64,000 bases of DNA from a virus. A program made the translations under genes and the position numbers. Shown in pieces: positions 25,978 to 33,731 of this stretch (position 1 is the first letter of the stretch; each line of letters opens with the position of its first letter). The notes below the pieces were generated by a model. That model was not told the origin of the DNA. It saw only the letters and a program-made list of their open reading frames with translations, and searched no databases. The DNA is taken from positions 1-64,000 of the IMG/VR virus record IMGVR_UViG_3300036861_000507; one strand, given 5' to 3'.

Positions 25978-26011
25978 GAACGCGCTGAGTGCTCGAACAC
26001 TCAGCGCGTTC
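25978..26011. terminator. Long perfect hairpin, probable bidirectional terminator
   Basis: Fourteen base pairs (GAACGCGCTGAGTG with CACTCAGCGCGTTC) close a 6-nt CTCGAA loop. It lies between the DTG-rich 284-residue gene and the HNH gene. No long T-run follows on either side, so termination may need Rho, or the hairpin may stabilise the upstream mRNA. Confidence 0.55.
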
Positions 26012-26048
26012 GCTATTGGTACTATGCGGTCATGGAGCCTTCAAGAGG

Positions 26049-26903
26049 CTAGAGTCCGGTATCCCTGTTTGCGCTGACGTTGATGTAGTCGGTGTCGAAG
26101 GGGAGCGCGGCCGCATCCGATGCGAACGCGATGACGACCGGCACCAGCGCCGTGGCGGCATTGATCGGCTGACTGATGCGGCCTTCCTTCTTGCCGTTGA
26201 CGTAGAAGTCGGCAAACAGCTGGCCGCTGTCGCTGTCGAGCGCCACCTCCAGGGTGTCGTAGACGTTGGCGGTCGGGGACGACGTGAGGGTCGCAGTCTG
26301 ATCGCCGGAGTCGCCGGCCACTGATCGGGCAGCAATGCCACGCCACACCGTGGTGCCGGAGTTGCCGCCGTAGACGAAACCGATGCCGTCGGCCATGTTG
26401 GTGATGATGCCGCCTCCGGTGTCATACGCGGGCATTTCGGCCCCGCCGCTGTCGGAGAACCCGACAAACAGCTCGGAGCCCGCCAAGGTGCCGATCTTGA
26501 CGCGGGCGGCAAAGCGCAGGTTGCCTTGGTTGGCCTTCCACTGCTTCTGCAGGCCCTGGGTGAATCCGATCGCGGCCACCGGGGTCAGCACCGCATCGGC
26601 AGATGTGGTGATCCTGAGCACGCCGCCCACGCCCGTGACCTTGACGACCGAGCCGATGCCGGCGACGCCCGTGTCGCCGTTGACGCTGGTCCAGTCGAAG
26701 GCGCCGGTGTCGCCCAGGAAGTCGTCGAACAGGGCGATCGTGTCGTGGGATCCCGGCATGACGATGCGCGACTTGCCCTCGCCGCCGGTGCCGAAGGCGT
26801 TGCGCGAGACCAGCGTGTTGTTGGGGGCGATGTAGGCCTTGGGGCCCCACAGGGACTTCTGCTTGGTGAACGGATCGGTCTTGTCCTTGGTGTAGTCGGT
26901 CAT
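26049..26903 (-). CDS. DTG-rich virion protein (capsid/tail decoration)
   Basis: This 284-residue beta-rich protein opens MTDYTKDKTDPFTKQKSLWG, then has DTIALFDDFLGDTGAFDWTS, and ends FDTDYINVSANRDTGL. The shape matches phage minor head or tail proteins with a jelly-roll-like repeat. It has four Asp-Thr-Gly and three Asp-Ser-Gly tripeptides, one at the very C-terminus. It probably sits on the particle surface (inference). Confidence 0.65.
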   Translation of the reverse strand: MTDYTKDKTDPFTKQKSLWGPKAYIAPNNTLVSRNAFGTGGEGKSRIVMPGSHDTIALFDDFLGDTGAFDWTSVNGDTGVAGIGSVVKVTGVGGVLRITTSADAVLTPVAAIGFTQGLQKQWKANQGNLRFAARVKIGTLAGSELFVGFSDSGGAEMPAYDTGGGIITNMADGIGFVYGGNSGTTVWRGIAARSVAGDSGDQTATLTSSPTANVYDTLEVALDSDSGQLFADFYVNGKKEGRISQPINAATALVPVVIAFASDAAALPFDTDYINVSANRDTGL

Positions 26904-26907
26904 CTGC

Positions 26908-27561
26908 TCAGTCCTTTCCTTTGTCCTTATCCTTATTGAGGAACACGCCTACCGTCGGCCCGTAAGAGCCGAACTCTCTTTCGTGCTCAGGCCCGCACGG
27001 GCCGCTCGCCTCGATGACTTTCGCGTCCATCCAGGCCGACCGCGCCACGAGCCCTGGATGATCGGAGAACTTCGCATTGGGGAAGGCGGCGACGGCTGCG
27101 GCCCGGTGCGGGGAGGGCCCGCCGTGATCGAGCTTCCTCATGTCGTGGATGAAGCCCACCAGGACGTGGGGGAACTGATCGAAGCAGTGCCTGACGATGC
27201 GAACCGCGCCGGCGCCTTTGGGGCCGTCGCAGAGAATGGCGGTGCGCCTGGGTGCGACGAGCAGTGCCAGGCGCGGCACCTCGAAGGTGCCGTTGCCGCG
27301 ATGTAGCGTGACGTTGGCGAGGCCCGCGCAACGCTGGCGGCCGAACTCCGCATCCACGTCCGCGCGCATCTCGATGGAGTGGATTTCCACGTCCGGCAGG
27401 TACTTGGAGAGCAGGGCGGTGGACTGCCCCCGCGCCCGCCCCGACTCGATGACCACCTCGATCCCCAACCTGCGTGCGGTGTGGATGATGAGGACCATCT
27501 CGGAGTGGATGATGCCGCGCCGCTCGTAGGGCTCGGCGGCGATGGCATCCAGGTCCATCAT
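26908..27561 (-). CDS. SAM methyltransferase-like protein
   Basis: This 217-residue protein has VVIESGRARGQSTALLSKYL (motif I-like), IHSIEMRADVDAEF (acidic end of strand 2) and TAILCDGPKGAGA (motif IV region), as in class I methyltransferases of the Methyltransf_24 type. The C-terminus is a charged KDKDKGKD tail. Start ATG overlaps the upstream stop (ATGATG). It is adjacent to virion genes and may modify the same glycan or particle. Confidence 0.6.
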   Translation of the reverse strand: MMDLDAIAAEPYERRGIIHSEMVLIIHTARRLGIEVVIESGRARGQSTALLSKYLPDVEIHSIEMRADVDAEFGRQRCAGLANVTLHRGNGTFEVPRLALLVAPRRTAILCDGPKGAGAVRIVRHCFDQFPHVLVGFIHDMRKLDHGGPSPHRAAAVAAFPNAKFSDHPGLVARSAWMDAKVIEASGPCGPEHEREFGSYGPTVGVFLNKDKDKGKD

Positions 27562-28085
27562 TGCAGAGCCGCCTTGTCGGGCGCCGGCGCCGATGTGAAC
27601 CGCACCTCCTCCGCCAGGCCCCAGCCCTCGCCCTCCATGATGGCGGCCATCTGCGCCAGCGTGGCGAACGGGATCGGGTTGGCGTCGAGCTTCAGCGCAT
27701 CCTCGGACAGCAGGACGAGGTCGACCTCGTGCTTCTCGTCCATGAACATCTGGTTGATGCGGGTGAATTCGGTGATCTGCTCGGTGAAGGTGTCGACGCG
27801 CGACTGGTAGTCGGGCTTGTCCTTCTCCACGACCGGTGGCGGCTGGATGTCGGACTTGCCGCCCGACACCTGCACGATCAGCCCGGCCCGCACCTTCTGG
27901 TAGGCATCGCTCACGGCCTGGCACTTGGCGAGGTTCTTGGCGATGGCCAGCCGGGTCATGGGGGCGAAGCTATAGGGCCTCTGCACGGTCGCATGCTTCT
28001 CGCCCTCCTTGACCACCTCCGGGTGGCTGTTGAGCGAGGCGAGCGCGTTGGCGAGGTTGATGATGGTCTGGGTCGAGAGTTTCAT
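27558..28085 (-). CDS. Conserved-looking phage protein of unknown function
   Basis: This 175-residue protein starts at ATG 28085, 4 nt after AGGAG: MKLSTQTIINLANALASLN, then RPYSFAPMTRLAIAKNLAKC. It is mostly helical with a linker around residues 90-100 (QPPPVVEKDKPDY). It is the first cistron downstream of the tail fibre region in this direction. Function unknown. Confidence 0.55.
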   Translation of the reverse strand: MKLSTQTIINLANALASLNSHPEVVKEGEKHATVQRPYSFAPMTRLAIAKNLAKCQAVSDAYQKVRAGLIVQVSGGKSDIQPPPVVEKDKPDYQSRVDTFTEQITEFTRINQMFMDEKHEVDLVLLSEDALKLDANPIPFATLAQMAAIMEGEGWGLAEEVRFTSAPAPDKAALQ

Positions 28086-28174
28086 GGGGCTCCTGTGGCC
28101 AAGGGCATTTTGGGCTTGCGCTGGGGCGGGTAATTTGCATCCATTCGGGGCGTAGGCGAGGGAGGGTATTGCCA

Positions 28175-29173
28175 ATGTCCGATGCGTTCGTGGTCGCCGC
28201 CGTCATTCCGCTTTACAACGGACATAGGTTCATCTTCGAGGCGATCGCCTCCGTTCTCAATCAGACCCGTATTCCCGACGAAATCATTGTCGTTGATGAC
28301 GGGTCTACCAATCCGCTCGGAGCGCAAATCGTCGAAGCATTCATCCCCAGAGACAAGCGCGTTCGCCTTCTACGCAAACCCAACGGGGGGCAATCCTCGG
28401 CACGCAACTTTGGCGTGGCTCACTTCACCGCCACCCACATCGCCTTCCTGGATCAGGATGACCGCTGGTATCCTGGGCATGTCGAAGCGCTGCTGCGGCC
28501 GTTCAAGAAGAAACGGGACGGTGCGCCGCTTGGGTGGGTCCACAGCAATGTGGACGAGATCGACGAGGGCGGCAATCTCGTCTGCAAATCCATTCTTTCT
28601 GTGCACGGCAAGGATCGCGCGAAACCGCACTTGTTCGATTGCTTGAGCGACGATCTGTTCATCACGCCATCAGCCACGCTGATATCGCGCGCCTCCTTCG
28701 ATGCAGTCGGAGGCTTCGATGAACGCCTCTGCGGCTACGAGGACGACGATTTGTTCCTGAGATTGTTTCGGGCTGGATACGATAGCGCATATCTGAACGC
28801 ATCGCTGTCGCAATGGCGCATTTATGGGTCGTCGACATCGTTCACGCCGCGCATGCGACAATCGCGCGACATCTACGCCAGGAAATTGATGGCCGCTTTC
28901 CCTGACAATCCAGCGCGCAATCTTTACATCACCCGCGACCTGATCGGTCCTCGCTTTGCCCGTTTGAACTATTCCGACCTGCTGCACGGCCTGGCAACAC
29001 ATGACATCGCCAGAGTGGATGGCGCTCTTAGCAGCCTGCGCCCGTTCTCCAAATGGCTGCGACAGAGGCAACGTATCGTGGTGATGTTGGCGTCGATCTT
29101 GCTGCGCGCACGATTGTTGCGACTGCCCTATACGTGGCACATGATTGACGCCTATCGCACGGTGCGCCGCTAG
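28175..29173 (+). CDS. GT2-type glycosyltransferase, opposite-strand moron
   Basis: This 332-residue protein starts at ATG 28175, 8 nt after GGAGGG. It has VAAVIPLYNGHRFI, IIVVDDGST, NGGQSSARNFGV, FLDQDDRW (DxD-like) and GGFDERLCGYEDDDLFLR, all hallmarks of family 2 GT-A enzymes. A basic/hydrophobic C-terminus may contact the membrane. It is the only large plus-strand gene in the left half and has lower GC than its neighbours, so it probably arrived as a moron with its own promoter. Confidence 0.85.
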   Translation: MSDAFVVAAVIPLYNGHRFIFEAIASVLNQTRIPDEIIVVDDGSTNPLGAQIVEAFIPRDKRVRLLRKPNGGQSSARNFGVAHFTATHIAFLDQDDRWYPGHVEALLRPFKKKRDGAPLGWVHSNVDEIDEGGNLVCKSILSVHGKDRAKPHLFDCLSDDLFITPSATLISRASFDAVGGFDERLCGYEDDDLFLRLFRAGYDSAYLNASLSQWRIYGSSTSFTPRMRQSRDIYARKLMAAFPDNPARNLYITRDLIGPRFARLNYSDLLHGLATHDIARVDGALSSLRPFSKWLRQRQRIVVMLASILLRARLLRLPYTWHMIDAYRTVRR

Positions 29174-30990
29174 GTCGGGGCCACGGTTCCGCACGGCACG
29201 TAGACAGTCGTGCCGTTAAGGTCGAAGATGAAATACTTACCGAAGTTGGTGGAACTGTCTGCGGCGTTCGAAATCGTCTTGACCCCGGTGCCGATGGTGC
29301 TGACTGCTTGATCGATCCGCAGCGAGTCCGTTTGGAATAGGCCCACATGATCCGTGCCGCCGCCAGCCGCGATGGTCATGCGCGGGGTGTTGCTGGTCTT
29401 GAATACGAACGCTCCGGCGCCTTCCTGGGTGAACGAGAAATCGCCCGTCCCGGTATTGGCAAACGAAGCCGCGCCATTTACCCCGCCAAGTCTCAGAAAG
29501 CGGCATTCGTAATCGGTCGAAGCGACGGCGTGAAAGTCTATGTAGACATTGCCGTCACCTGTGCGGCTACCGCCGAGTTCAATCTTTGCATCCCCGGTCG
29601 ACACGCCCACGCCAGTAGTGATTTGCGGCCCGAAGCTTGGACTCGACGTGGTCTTTACATCTTGGTCGAACCAATCATTGAGAGTCGGATTGCCATTAAG
29701 CGTTACGGTCCTAGCTGCGTCGCCTGTCGTAATTGTCAGATTGCGATCAACCGTCAGATCTGAGCCAGGCACGATGATCAGATCGTGCGAGGCGTTCGTG
29801 TCCAGAAGATGCAGGCCAGTATTTGGCAGCGTCAGCGTGCCACCGGCAAGTGCAAGATCACCGGCCGAATGCGTGAGTGTGATATTGCCGCTGTTGAAAT
29901 TAATCACCGCGCCTGAGGCTAGGAAGACATCAGACCACTTGAGCGATGTACTTCCCAGTGCCCCGATATCGTTCTGAGCTGGTAACAGCGCGCTGTTGAC
30001 AAAGAGGCCGCCCGCGCTGCCCCACATCGTTGTATCAGTCGTTGCGCCACTATTGACCCATCGCACCTCCTGATTACGCGCCAATTCGATTGCCACGCCA
30101 CCGGCGCTGACGCCGACCGACGTGTCGAGATCGTCAAAAACAATGATCCCCTTGCGAAATGTTGCCGTAACAGAAGTGCCGATGATCAGGCCGGCCGAGC
30201 AATTGGCGGTATAGCCGCTGTAGCCCGCCGAAATATTGATGCCGAGGGTGCTGCCGGGCAACACTCCGGAATACGGAGTCAGATCAACGATTGATCCAGC
30301 ATTTGCGACGGTGAATTCGTTCTCGGTAGCGCCGCCAACACCGATATTGCGGATCGCGAGACCGTAAACGCCAACCGCAATGGGGAATACGCCGCTCGTG
30401 TCGTCATTCAAGCCGAAACCGCTGACACCTTGCGATCCTCCAGACGCCGAACCTGCCCACGAGAAGAAATCGCACGTGCGCGCCCCCCCGACCACGCCAA
30501 GCGTCCCGATTGCGCTGACGGCCGACAACTGCGCATTTTGAGTCGATGCTGGGAATGTAGTCTCCAACCAATCTGGGGTCGACATCGGAGCGTCAGAGCT
30601 GCCGAGCGCAGCCGTGCCCACAAACAGTCGATTGAGCCGATGGACCTTGGCTGTTCCAGGGTTTGTAAAGTATGTCGGATTCCAGAACGTAGCTGGACTG
30701 CCGATGACGGCGGAACTATCATTGAGGCGGCCAGCGGCACCAAACGTAACCGAAGCCGGCACCATCAGGTTGTCGCTGTCGTCGATGGTGACGCCGGAGC
30801 CCTGCAGGAGCCCGGTGCTGGCGTCGTAGCGGATGACGGCATTGTCCGTGGTCGCGCTCGGAATGCCGACGCCGACGATCAGGTCGGCGACCGTGATCCG
30901 ACGCGAGTTACCGCTCAGGACCCCGTAGAGGTAGTCCGTGGAGAGGATCGAGACGCCAGGTGGCAGGGACGAGAGGGCCTTGTCGCTCAT
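29170..30990 (-). CDS. Tail fibre / receptor-binding protein
   Basis: This 606-residue protein begins MSDKALSSLPPGVSILSTDY. Long glycine- and serine-rich beta-repeat regions follow (TLTLPNTGLHLLDTNASHDL, VTLNGNPTLNDWFDQDVKTT) and a short conserved-looking C-terminus. This is the usual form of phage side-tail fibres, which bind the host surface. GC is lower than in the morphogenesis genes, typical of exchanged fibres. No Asp-Thr-Gly is present, unlike other virion proteins. Confidence 0.75.
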   Translation of the reverse strand: MSDKALSSLPPGVSILSTDYLYGVLSGNSRRITVADLIVGVGIPSATTDNAVIRYDASTGLLQGSGVTIDDSDNLMVPASVTFGAAGRLNDSSAVIGSPATFWNPTYFTNPGTAKVHRLNRLFVGTAALGSSDAPMSTPDWLETTFPASTQNAQLSAVSAIGTLGVVGGARTCDFFSWAGSASGGSQGVSGFGLNDDTSGVFPIAVGVYGLAIRNIGVGGATENEFTVANAGSIVDLTPYSGVLPGSTLGINISAGYSGYTANCSAGLIIGTSVTATFRKGIIVFDDLDTSVGVSAGGVAIELARNQEVRWVNSGATTDTTMWGSAGGLFVNSALLPAQNDIGALGSTSLKWSDVFLASGAVINFNSGNITLTHSAGDLALAGGTLTLPNTGLHLLDTNASHDLIIVPGSDLTVDRNLTITTGDAARTVTLNGNPTLNDWFDQDVKTTSSPSFGPQITTGVGVSTGDAKIELGGSRTGDGNVYIDFHAVASTDYECRFLRLGGVNGAASFANTGTGDFSFTQEGAGAFVFKTSNTPRMTIAAGGGTDHVGLFQTDSLRIDQAVSTIGTGVKTISNAADSSTNFGKYFIFDLNGTTVYVPCGTVAPT

Positions 30991-31241
30991 ACGACGGGCT
31001 CCGTGACCCGCTTGGTGATGGTCGCGCCGATGGCGGTAACGTCTCCCTCCAATTTCAGGGCATCGGTGCCGATGTCCTGCATGTCACCTTCCAGCAGCAG
31101 CACGCCCTCCTGATCACCCTCCAAGGCCAACAGGAAGGAGATGCGCGAGGTGTTGAAGGCTCCCGTCGGGGCCTCCGACACGCGCACGGTCTTCCCGCCG
31201 GATGCAGCGCCGCTGATCCGCTTGGTGACGGTCGTGGGCAT
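30987..31241 (-). CDS. Small virion-region protein
   Basis: This 84-residue protein (MPTTVTKRISGAASGGKTVR to ATITKRVTEPVV) has short similar ends (TKRISG, TKRVTE), suggesting a small beta-sandwich built from two related halves. The stop overlaps the tail fibre start (ATGA). Possible fibre-connector; not recognised. Confidence 0.55.
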   Translation of the reverse strand: MPTTVTKRISGAASGGKTVRVSEAPTGAFNTSRISFLLALEGDQEGVLLLEGDMQDIGTDALKLEGDVTAIGATITKRVTEPVV

Positions 31242-31247
31242 AGGGTG

Positions 31248-31574
31248 CTAGCGGTTCTCGCTGGACCAGACGTAGAGCCGGCCAGCGCCAGTGGCGCCGG
31301 CCTTCGTGACGCGCAGGCGCTCACCGTGGGCATGGACCACGACGCCAGTGTCTGTGGGGTCGAAGGAGGCGCGCAGTTGAGGTGAAAGCCCAGTCGACAC
31401 AATCAGCCAGCCATCGCCCGTATCGCCAGCCCGCGGATAGAGCCCGATCTCGAGCGAGCCGCCGGTGTCGCCGGATATGTTGACCCAGCGCCACTGCTCG
31501 ACCCGACCCGAGAGATTGGGGCCCGTGTCGGTCTGCGTGCCGGTGTCGTTGAGCTCGAAAAGATGGCGCTGCAT
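31248..31574 (-). CDS. Small DTG-rich virion protein
   Basis: This 108-residue protein begins MQRHLFELNDTGTQTDTGPN and contains QWRWVNISGDTGGSLEIGLY, RAGDTGDGWLIV and PTDTGVVVH. Five Asp-Thr-Gly in 108 residues is the highest density in the window. Related beta-rich proteins in marine and soil podoviruses also carry GDTG turns as far as I recall. A particle-surface role is likely (inference). Confidence 0.65.
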   Translation of the reverse strand: MQRHLFELNDTGTQTDTGPNLSGRVEQWRWVNISGDTGGSLEIGLYPRAGDTGDGWLIVSTGLSPQLRASFDPTDTGVVVHAHGERLRVTKAGATGAGRLYVWSSENR

Positions 31575-31588
31575 GGCGCTGGCCCTCT

Positions 31589-31993
31589 TCAGTGCGCGCG
31601 AATGGATTTGCCGGTGGTCGCAACGAGTGCATCCAGCACGGGCTTGGGCAGGTCGTAGTAGCTGCGCGAGTAGTACACGACCCCGGCGATGGAGCGCTGG
31701 AAGACGATCGCCAGCTTCAGGTCGTGGGGGTAGACCTGGACCAGGACGTCGTCCTCGTCGAAGCGGATCGGCCTGAGCGCGCCCTTGGCCGCGAATGCCT
31801 CGATGGCATTGGCCACCGCGTCGTCGAACACGGGACGCTGGAGCTTCTTCTGGCTTGCCGTGACGAACTTGCGCTTGGGCGCGTACTGGGTCCGATAGTT
31901 GGTCAGGTTGGCCACGACGCGCGGGTGGATCACGACGTGGCCGGAGGCCTTGAGGCCACCGAGGTGCTCACCGTTCACGCGGTCAAGGGGCAT
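31589..31993 (-). CDS. Virion-region protein of unknown function
   Basis: This 134-residue protein uses ATG at 31993, 8 nt after AAGGA: MPLDRVNGEHLGGLKASGHV, then KKLQRPVFDDAVANAIEAF and LVQVYPHDLKLAIVFQRS. It overlaps the terminase small subunit end by 11 nt. The family is not recognised; its place suggests a packaging or head role. Confidence 0.5.
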   Translation of the reverse strand: MPLDRVNGEHLGGLKASGHVVIHPRVVANLTNYRTQYAPKRKFVTASQKKLQRPVFDDAVANAIEAFAAKGALRPIRFDEDDVLVQVYPHDLKLAIVFQRSIAGVVYYSRSYYDLPKPVLDALVATTGKSIRAH

Positions 31994-32504
31994 CCGGCTC
32001 ATCCTTCTTGTCGACCTGGGCCTCGCGCAGGATGTCGAGCACGGCCCTGGCGACGTCGCGGGAGGAGGCATCCGGGATCAATGGGGCGCCGTCCTTGCCG
32101 GTCACCTCGTTGGACACCCGCTCGCGCCACTTCTCCGGCTGCCTGTTGGTCAGCCAGAACTTGGCGGCGCTGACGTCGGGAGGCACATGCTCCTTGTGGG
32201 GCACGATCACCGGGACGCCCTCGTACTGCATGATCTTCACGGCGTCGTAGGTGTAGCCGACGGCGCGCTCGTAGACCGAGAAGCCGACGCGCTCGTCCGC
32301 GACCTCCTTGCCTACCCTCACTGCGTCTGAAAATTCCTGATGCGCTGCAAGCCATTGGTAGATGGTTGAACGCACAACGCCGAACTTGTCGGCGAGCTCG
32401 GCCATGGTGGCGCCGCGGGCGCACATCTGGACGGCGATGTCTGCAAATTCAGGGCGGTAATCGGTCGGTCGACCCGGGCCGCTGTCGGTGCTGGCGTCGC
32501 TCAT
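31983..32504 (-). CDS. Terminase small subunit
   Basis: This 173-residue protein has an N-terminal helix-turn-helix (GATMAELADKFGVVRSTIYQ, WLAAHQEFSDAV), then GYTYDAVKIMQYEGVPV and FWLTNRQPEKWRERV. This is the usual form of phage DNA-recognition terminase subunits. It binds the packaging site and loads the large subunit. Its start overlaps the HiPIP-like gene stop (ATGA). It is about 18 kb from the large subunit. Confidence 0.85.
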   Translation of the reverse strand: MSDASTDSGPGRPTDYRPEFADIAVQMCARGATMAELADKFGVVRSTIYQWLAAHQEFSDAVRVGKEVADERVGFSVYERAVGYTYDAVKIMQYEGVPVIVPHKEHVPPDVSAAKFWLTNRQPEKWRERVSNEVTGKDGAPLIPDASSRDVARAVLDILREAQVDKKDEPDAP

Positions 32505-32704
32505 GTCTCGGCGATGGTCTTCTTGCGGGCGGGCTTGTGCTTGTAGAGCTCGCACCAGCCATCCGGGCTGATGGTGCCGGCGACGGCCGTGCAGGCGTGC
32601 GGCGGCCGGAACATCGTGCACTTGGCGCACTGCCGGTCACCCCGGGGGCGATCCTGGTAGCGGACGATGCCCTTGCTGCTCTTCTTGTCGGCGTACGTTG
32701 CCAT
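32501..32704 (-). CDS. HiPIP-like small iron-sulfur protein
   Basis: This 67-residue protein has four cysteines in the order QCAKCTMFRPP, ACTAV, GWCELY (C-x2-C-x8-C-x12-C), the spacing of short HiPIP-like proteins that hold a 4Fe-4S cluster. Such genes occur in several podoviruses near terminase. Whether it binds a cluster here is inference. It is translationally coupled to the terminase small subunit. Confidence 0.6.
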   Translation of the reverse strand: MATYADKKSSKGIVRYQDRPRGDRQCAKCTMFRPPHACTAVAGTISPDGWCELYKHKPARKKTIAET

Positions 32705-33081
32705 GCTCGATTGCTCGATTGAACCTCGCACGCTTCGGCTGGGCACCCGGTATTTCATCAGCCGCTCGAGCCCGTTCCTCCGCCTTGGATCCTGAGATCG
32801 TTTGGTGCGCGGGGCGTACGGGTATCTCGGTAACGGCGAGTGAAACTGGGTACTCCGCTGGAAGCGGGTAGCTGATTTGCGCTTGAGCGCGAAGGGGTCA
32901 TGTCGCCGAAATACCAAAGCATCGACATGAGGGGATGGATGTGTCGGCGCCGACGACATGCGCGGGGCCAGAAATGCGAAGCCCCAGCGCTTGGGCCGGG
33001 GCTTGTGCTCACCTGATTCGGGAGCGTGCCTACATTGGCTGACACAGACCCGGCCGCCCGTCCAATCACGTCTTCGTGATA
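32705..33081. terminator. Intergenic stretch with terminator-like hairpin at 32978-33003
   Basis: No convincing gene lies in these ~377 nt; a 103-codon minus-strand frame has biased, shadow-like composition. AAGCCCC at 32978-32984 pairs with GGGGCTT at 32997-33003 across a 12-nt loop. The minus-strand transcript would then read CGCATTTCT. The hairpin is well placed to separate the int/early region from the late terminase operon, whose promoter should lie in this stretch. Confidence 0.5.
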
Positions 33082-33276
33082 TTAGTTAACCGAAGTTCGC
33101 GCCCACTCCATCGCCTGCTTGCAATCGGTCATCTTGGTGTGACCGAACATGCAGGCGCCGCCGTGCGGAACCTTGTCGGTCCACAGCAGATAGACGCACT
33201 GCCAGCACACCTTGCAGTAGGCCGAGAACGGCTCATCGGGGAAGGCGAGAGCGCGGCGGTCGGGCAGATTGTCCAT
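33082..33276 (-). CDS. Small cysteine-rich protein
   Basis: This 64-residue protein has five cysteines (YCKVCWQCVY, GACMFGH, TDC), which suggests metal binding. It reads MDNLPDRRALAFPDEPF to EWARTSVN. It starts 3 nt after the gene upstream and lies just before the attachment site region. Function unknown. Confidence 0.5.
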   Translation of the reverse strand: MDNLPDRRALAFPDEPFSAYCKVCWQCVYLLWTDKVPHGGACMFGHTKMTDCKQAMEWARTSVN

Positions 33277-33279
33277 GGC

Positions 33280-33492
33280 TCACCCCTTCCCTCCCGGCAC
33301 CTTGCCGTCCAACTCCCTGCTCACCCGCATCGCCCAGGCAACCGCCTTGCCGATGGCGCGAGCTCGCCGAAGCCTCGAGGCGTAGTCGTCCCGGTGCGAG
33401 GTAGCGGGCTCGACCATGGTCGCCTTCTTCCAACCGAAGCGGCGAGCAGGAGGCCAGTCGGCGGCGATTCTCTGCTTGTCGATGTCGGTCAT
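33280..33492 (-). CDS. Small basic protein near attP
   Basis: This 70-residue protein from ATG at 33492 reads MTDIDKQRIAADWPPARRFG to SRELDGKVPGGKG and is helical and basic. TTAGGA lies just upstream. A longer start at 33567 has no better signal. It is not recognised. Confidence 0.45.
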   Translation of the reverse strand: MTDIDKQRIAADWPPARRFGWKKATMVEPATSHRDDYASRLRRARAIGKAVAWAMRVSRELDGKVPGGKG

Positions 33493-33650
33493 GGTCCTAA
33501 CCTCGTGTGACGGGATTCGTGCGGGCTGGTTTTCGCTGTTTTCGCTCTGTTCGCATGTTTTGGCCACCTTGGACAGTGCCGAGATTCGCGCTTATCATTC
33601 TAATTCCATGACATTTTCCGGGTTGAAGGCGCAATACGCGTACTTAGCCT

Positions 33651-33701
33651 GCTGAATTTGTAAACCGTTGGTCGGGGGTTCAAATCCCTCAGCCGGCACC
33701 A
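33651..33701 (+). other. Phage attachment site (attP), 3' part of tRNA-Thr (UGU)
   Basis: The sequence runs from an anticodon-loop-like TTTGTAA through a T-arm (GGTCGGGGGTTCAAATCCC) to an acceptor end TCAGCCGGCACCA, including CCA. It matches the 3' half of bacterial tRNA-Thr with anticodon TGT, but no D-arm or 5' acceptor lies upstream, so no whole tRNA is present. It lies 30 nt from the integrase stop. This is the classic core for integration into a host tRNA gene whose 3' end the phage restores. Confidence 0.75.
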
Positions 33702-33731
33702 TGAAATCATTAGCTTTTTGCCATTCCACCG

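Noticed and set aside
32758-33069. 103-codon minus-strand frame in the int-terminase gap
   Set aside because: Arg/Ser/Pro-biased composition, no ribosome site, and a terminator hairpin inside it.
33651-33701. Complete tRNA gene
   Set aside because: Only the 3' half is present; no D-arm or 5' acceptor strand upstream.
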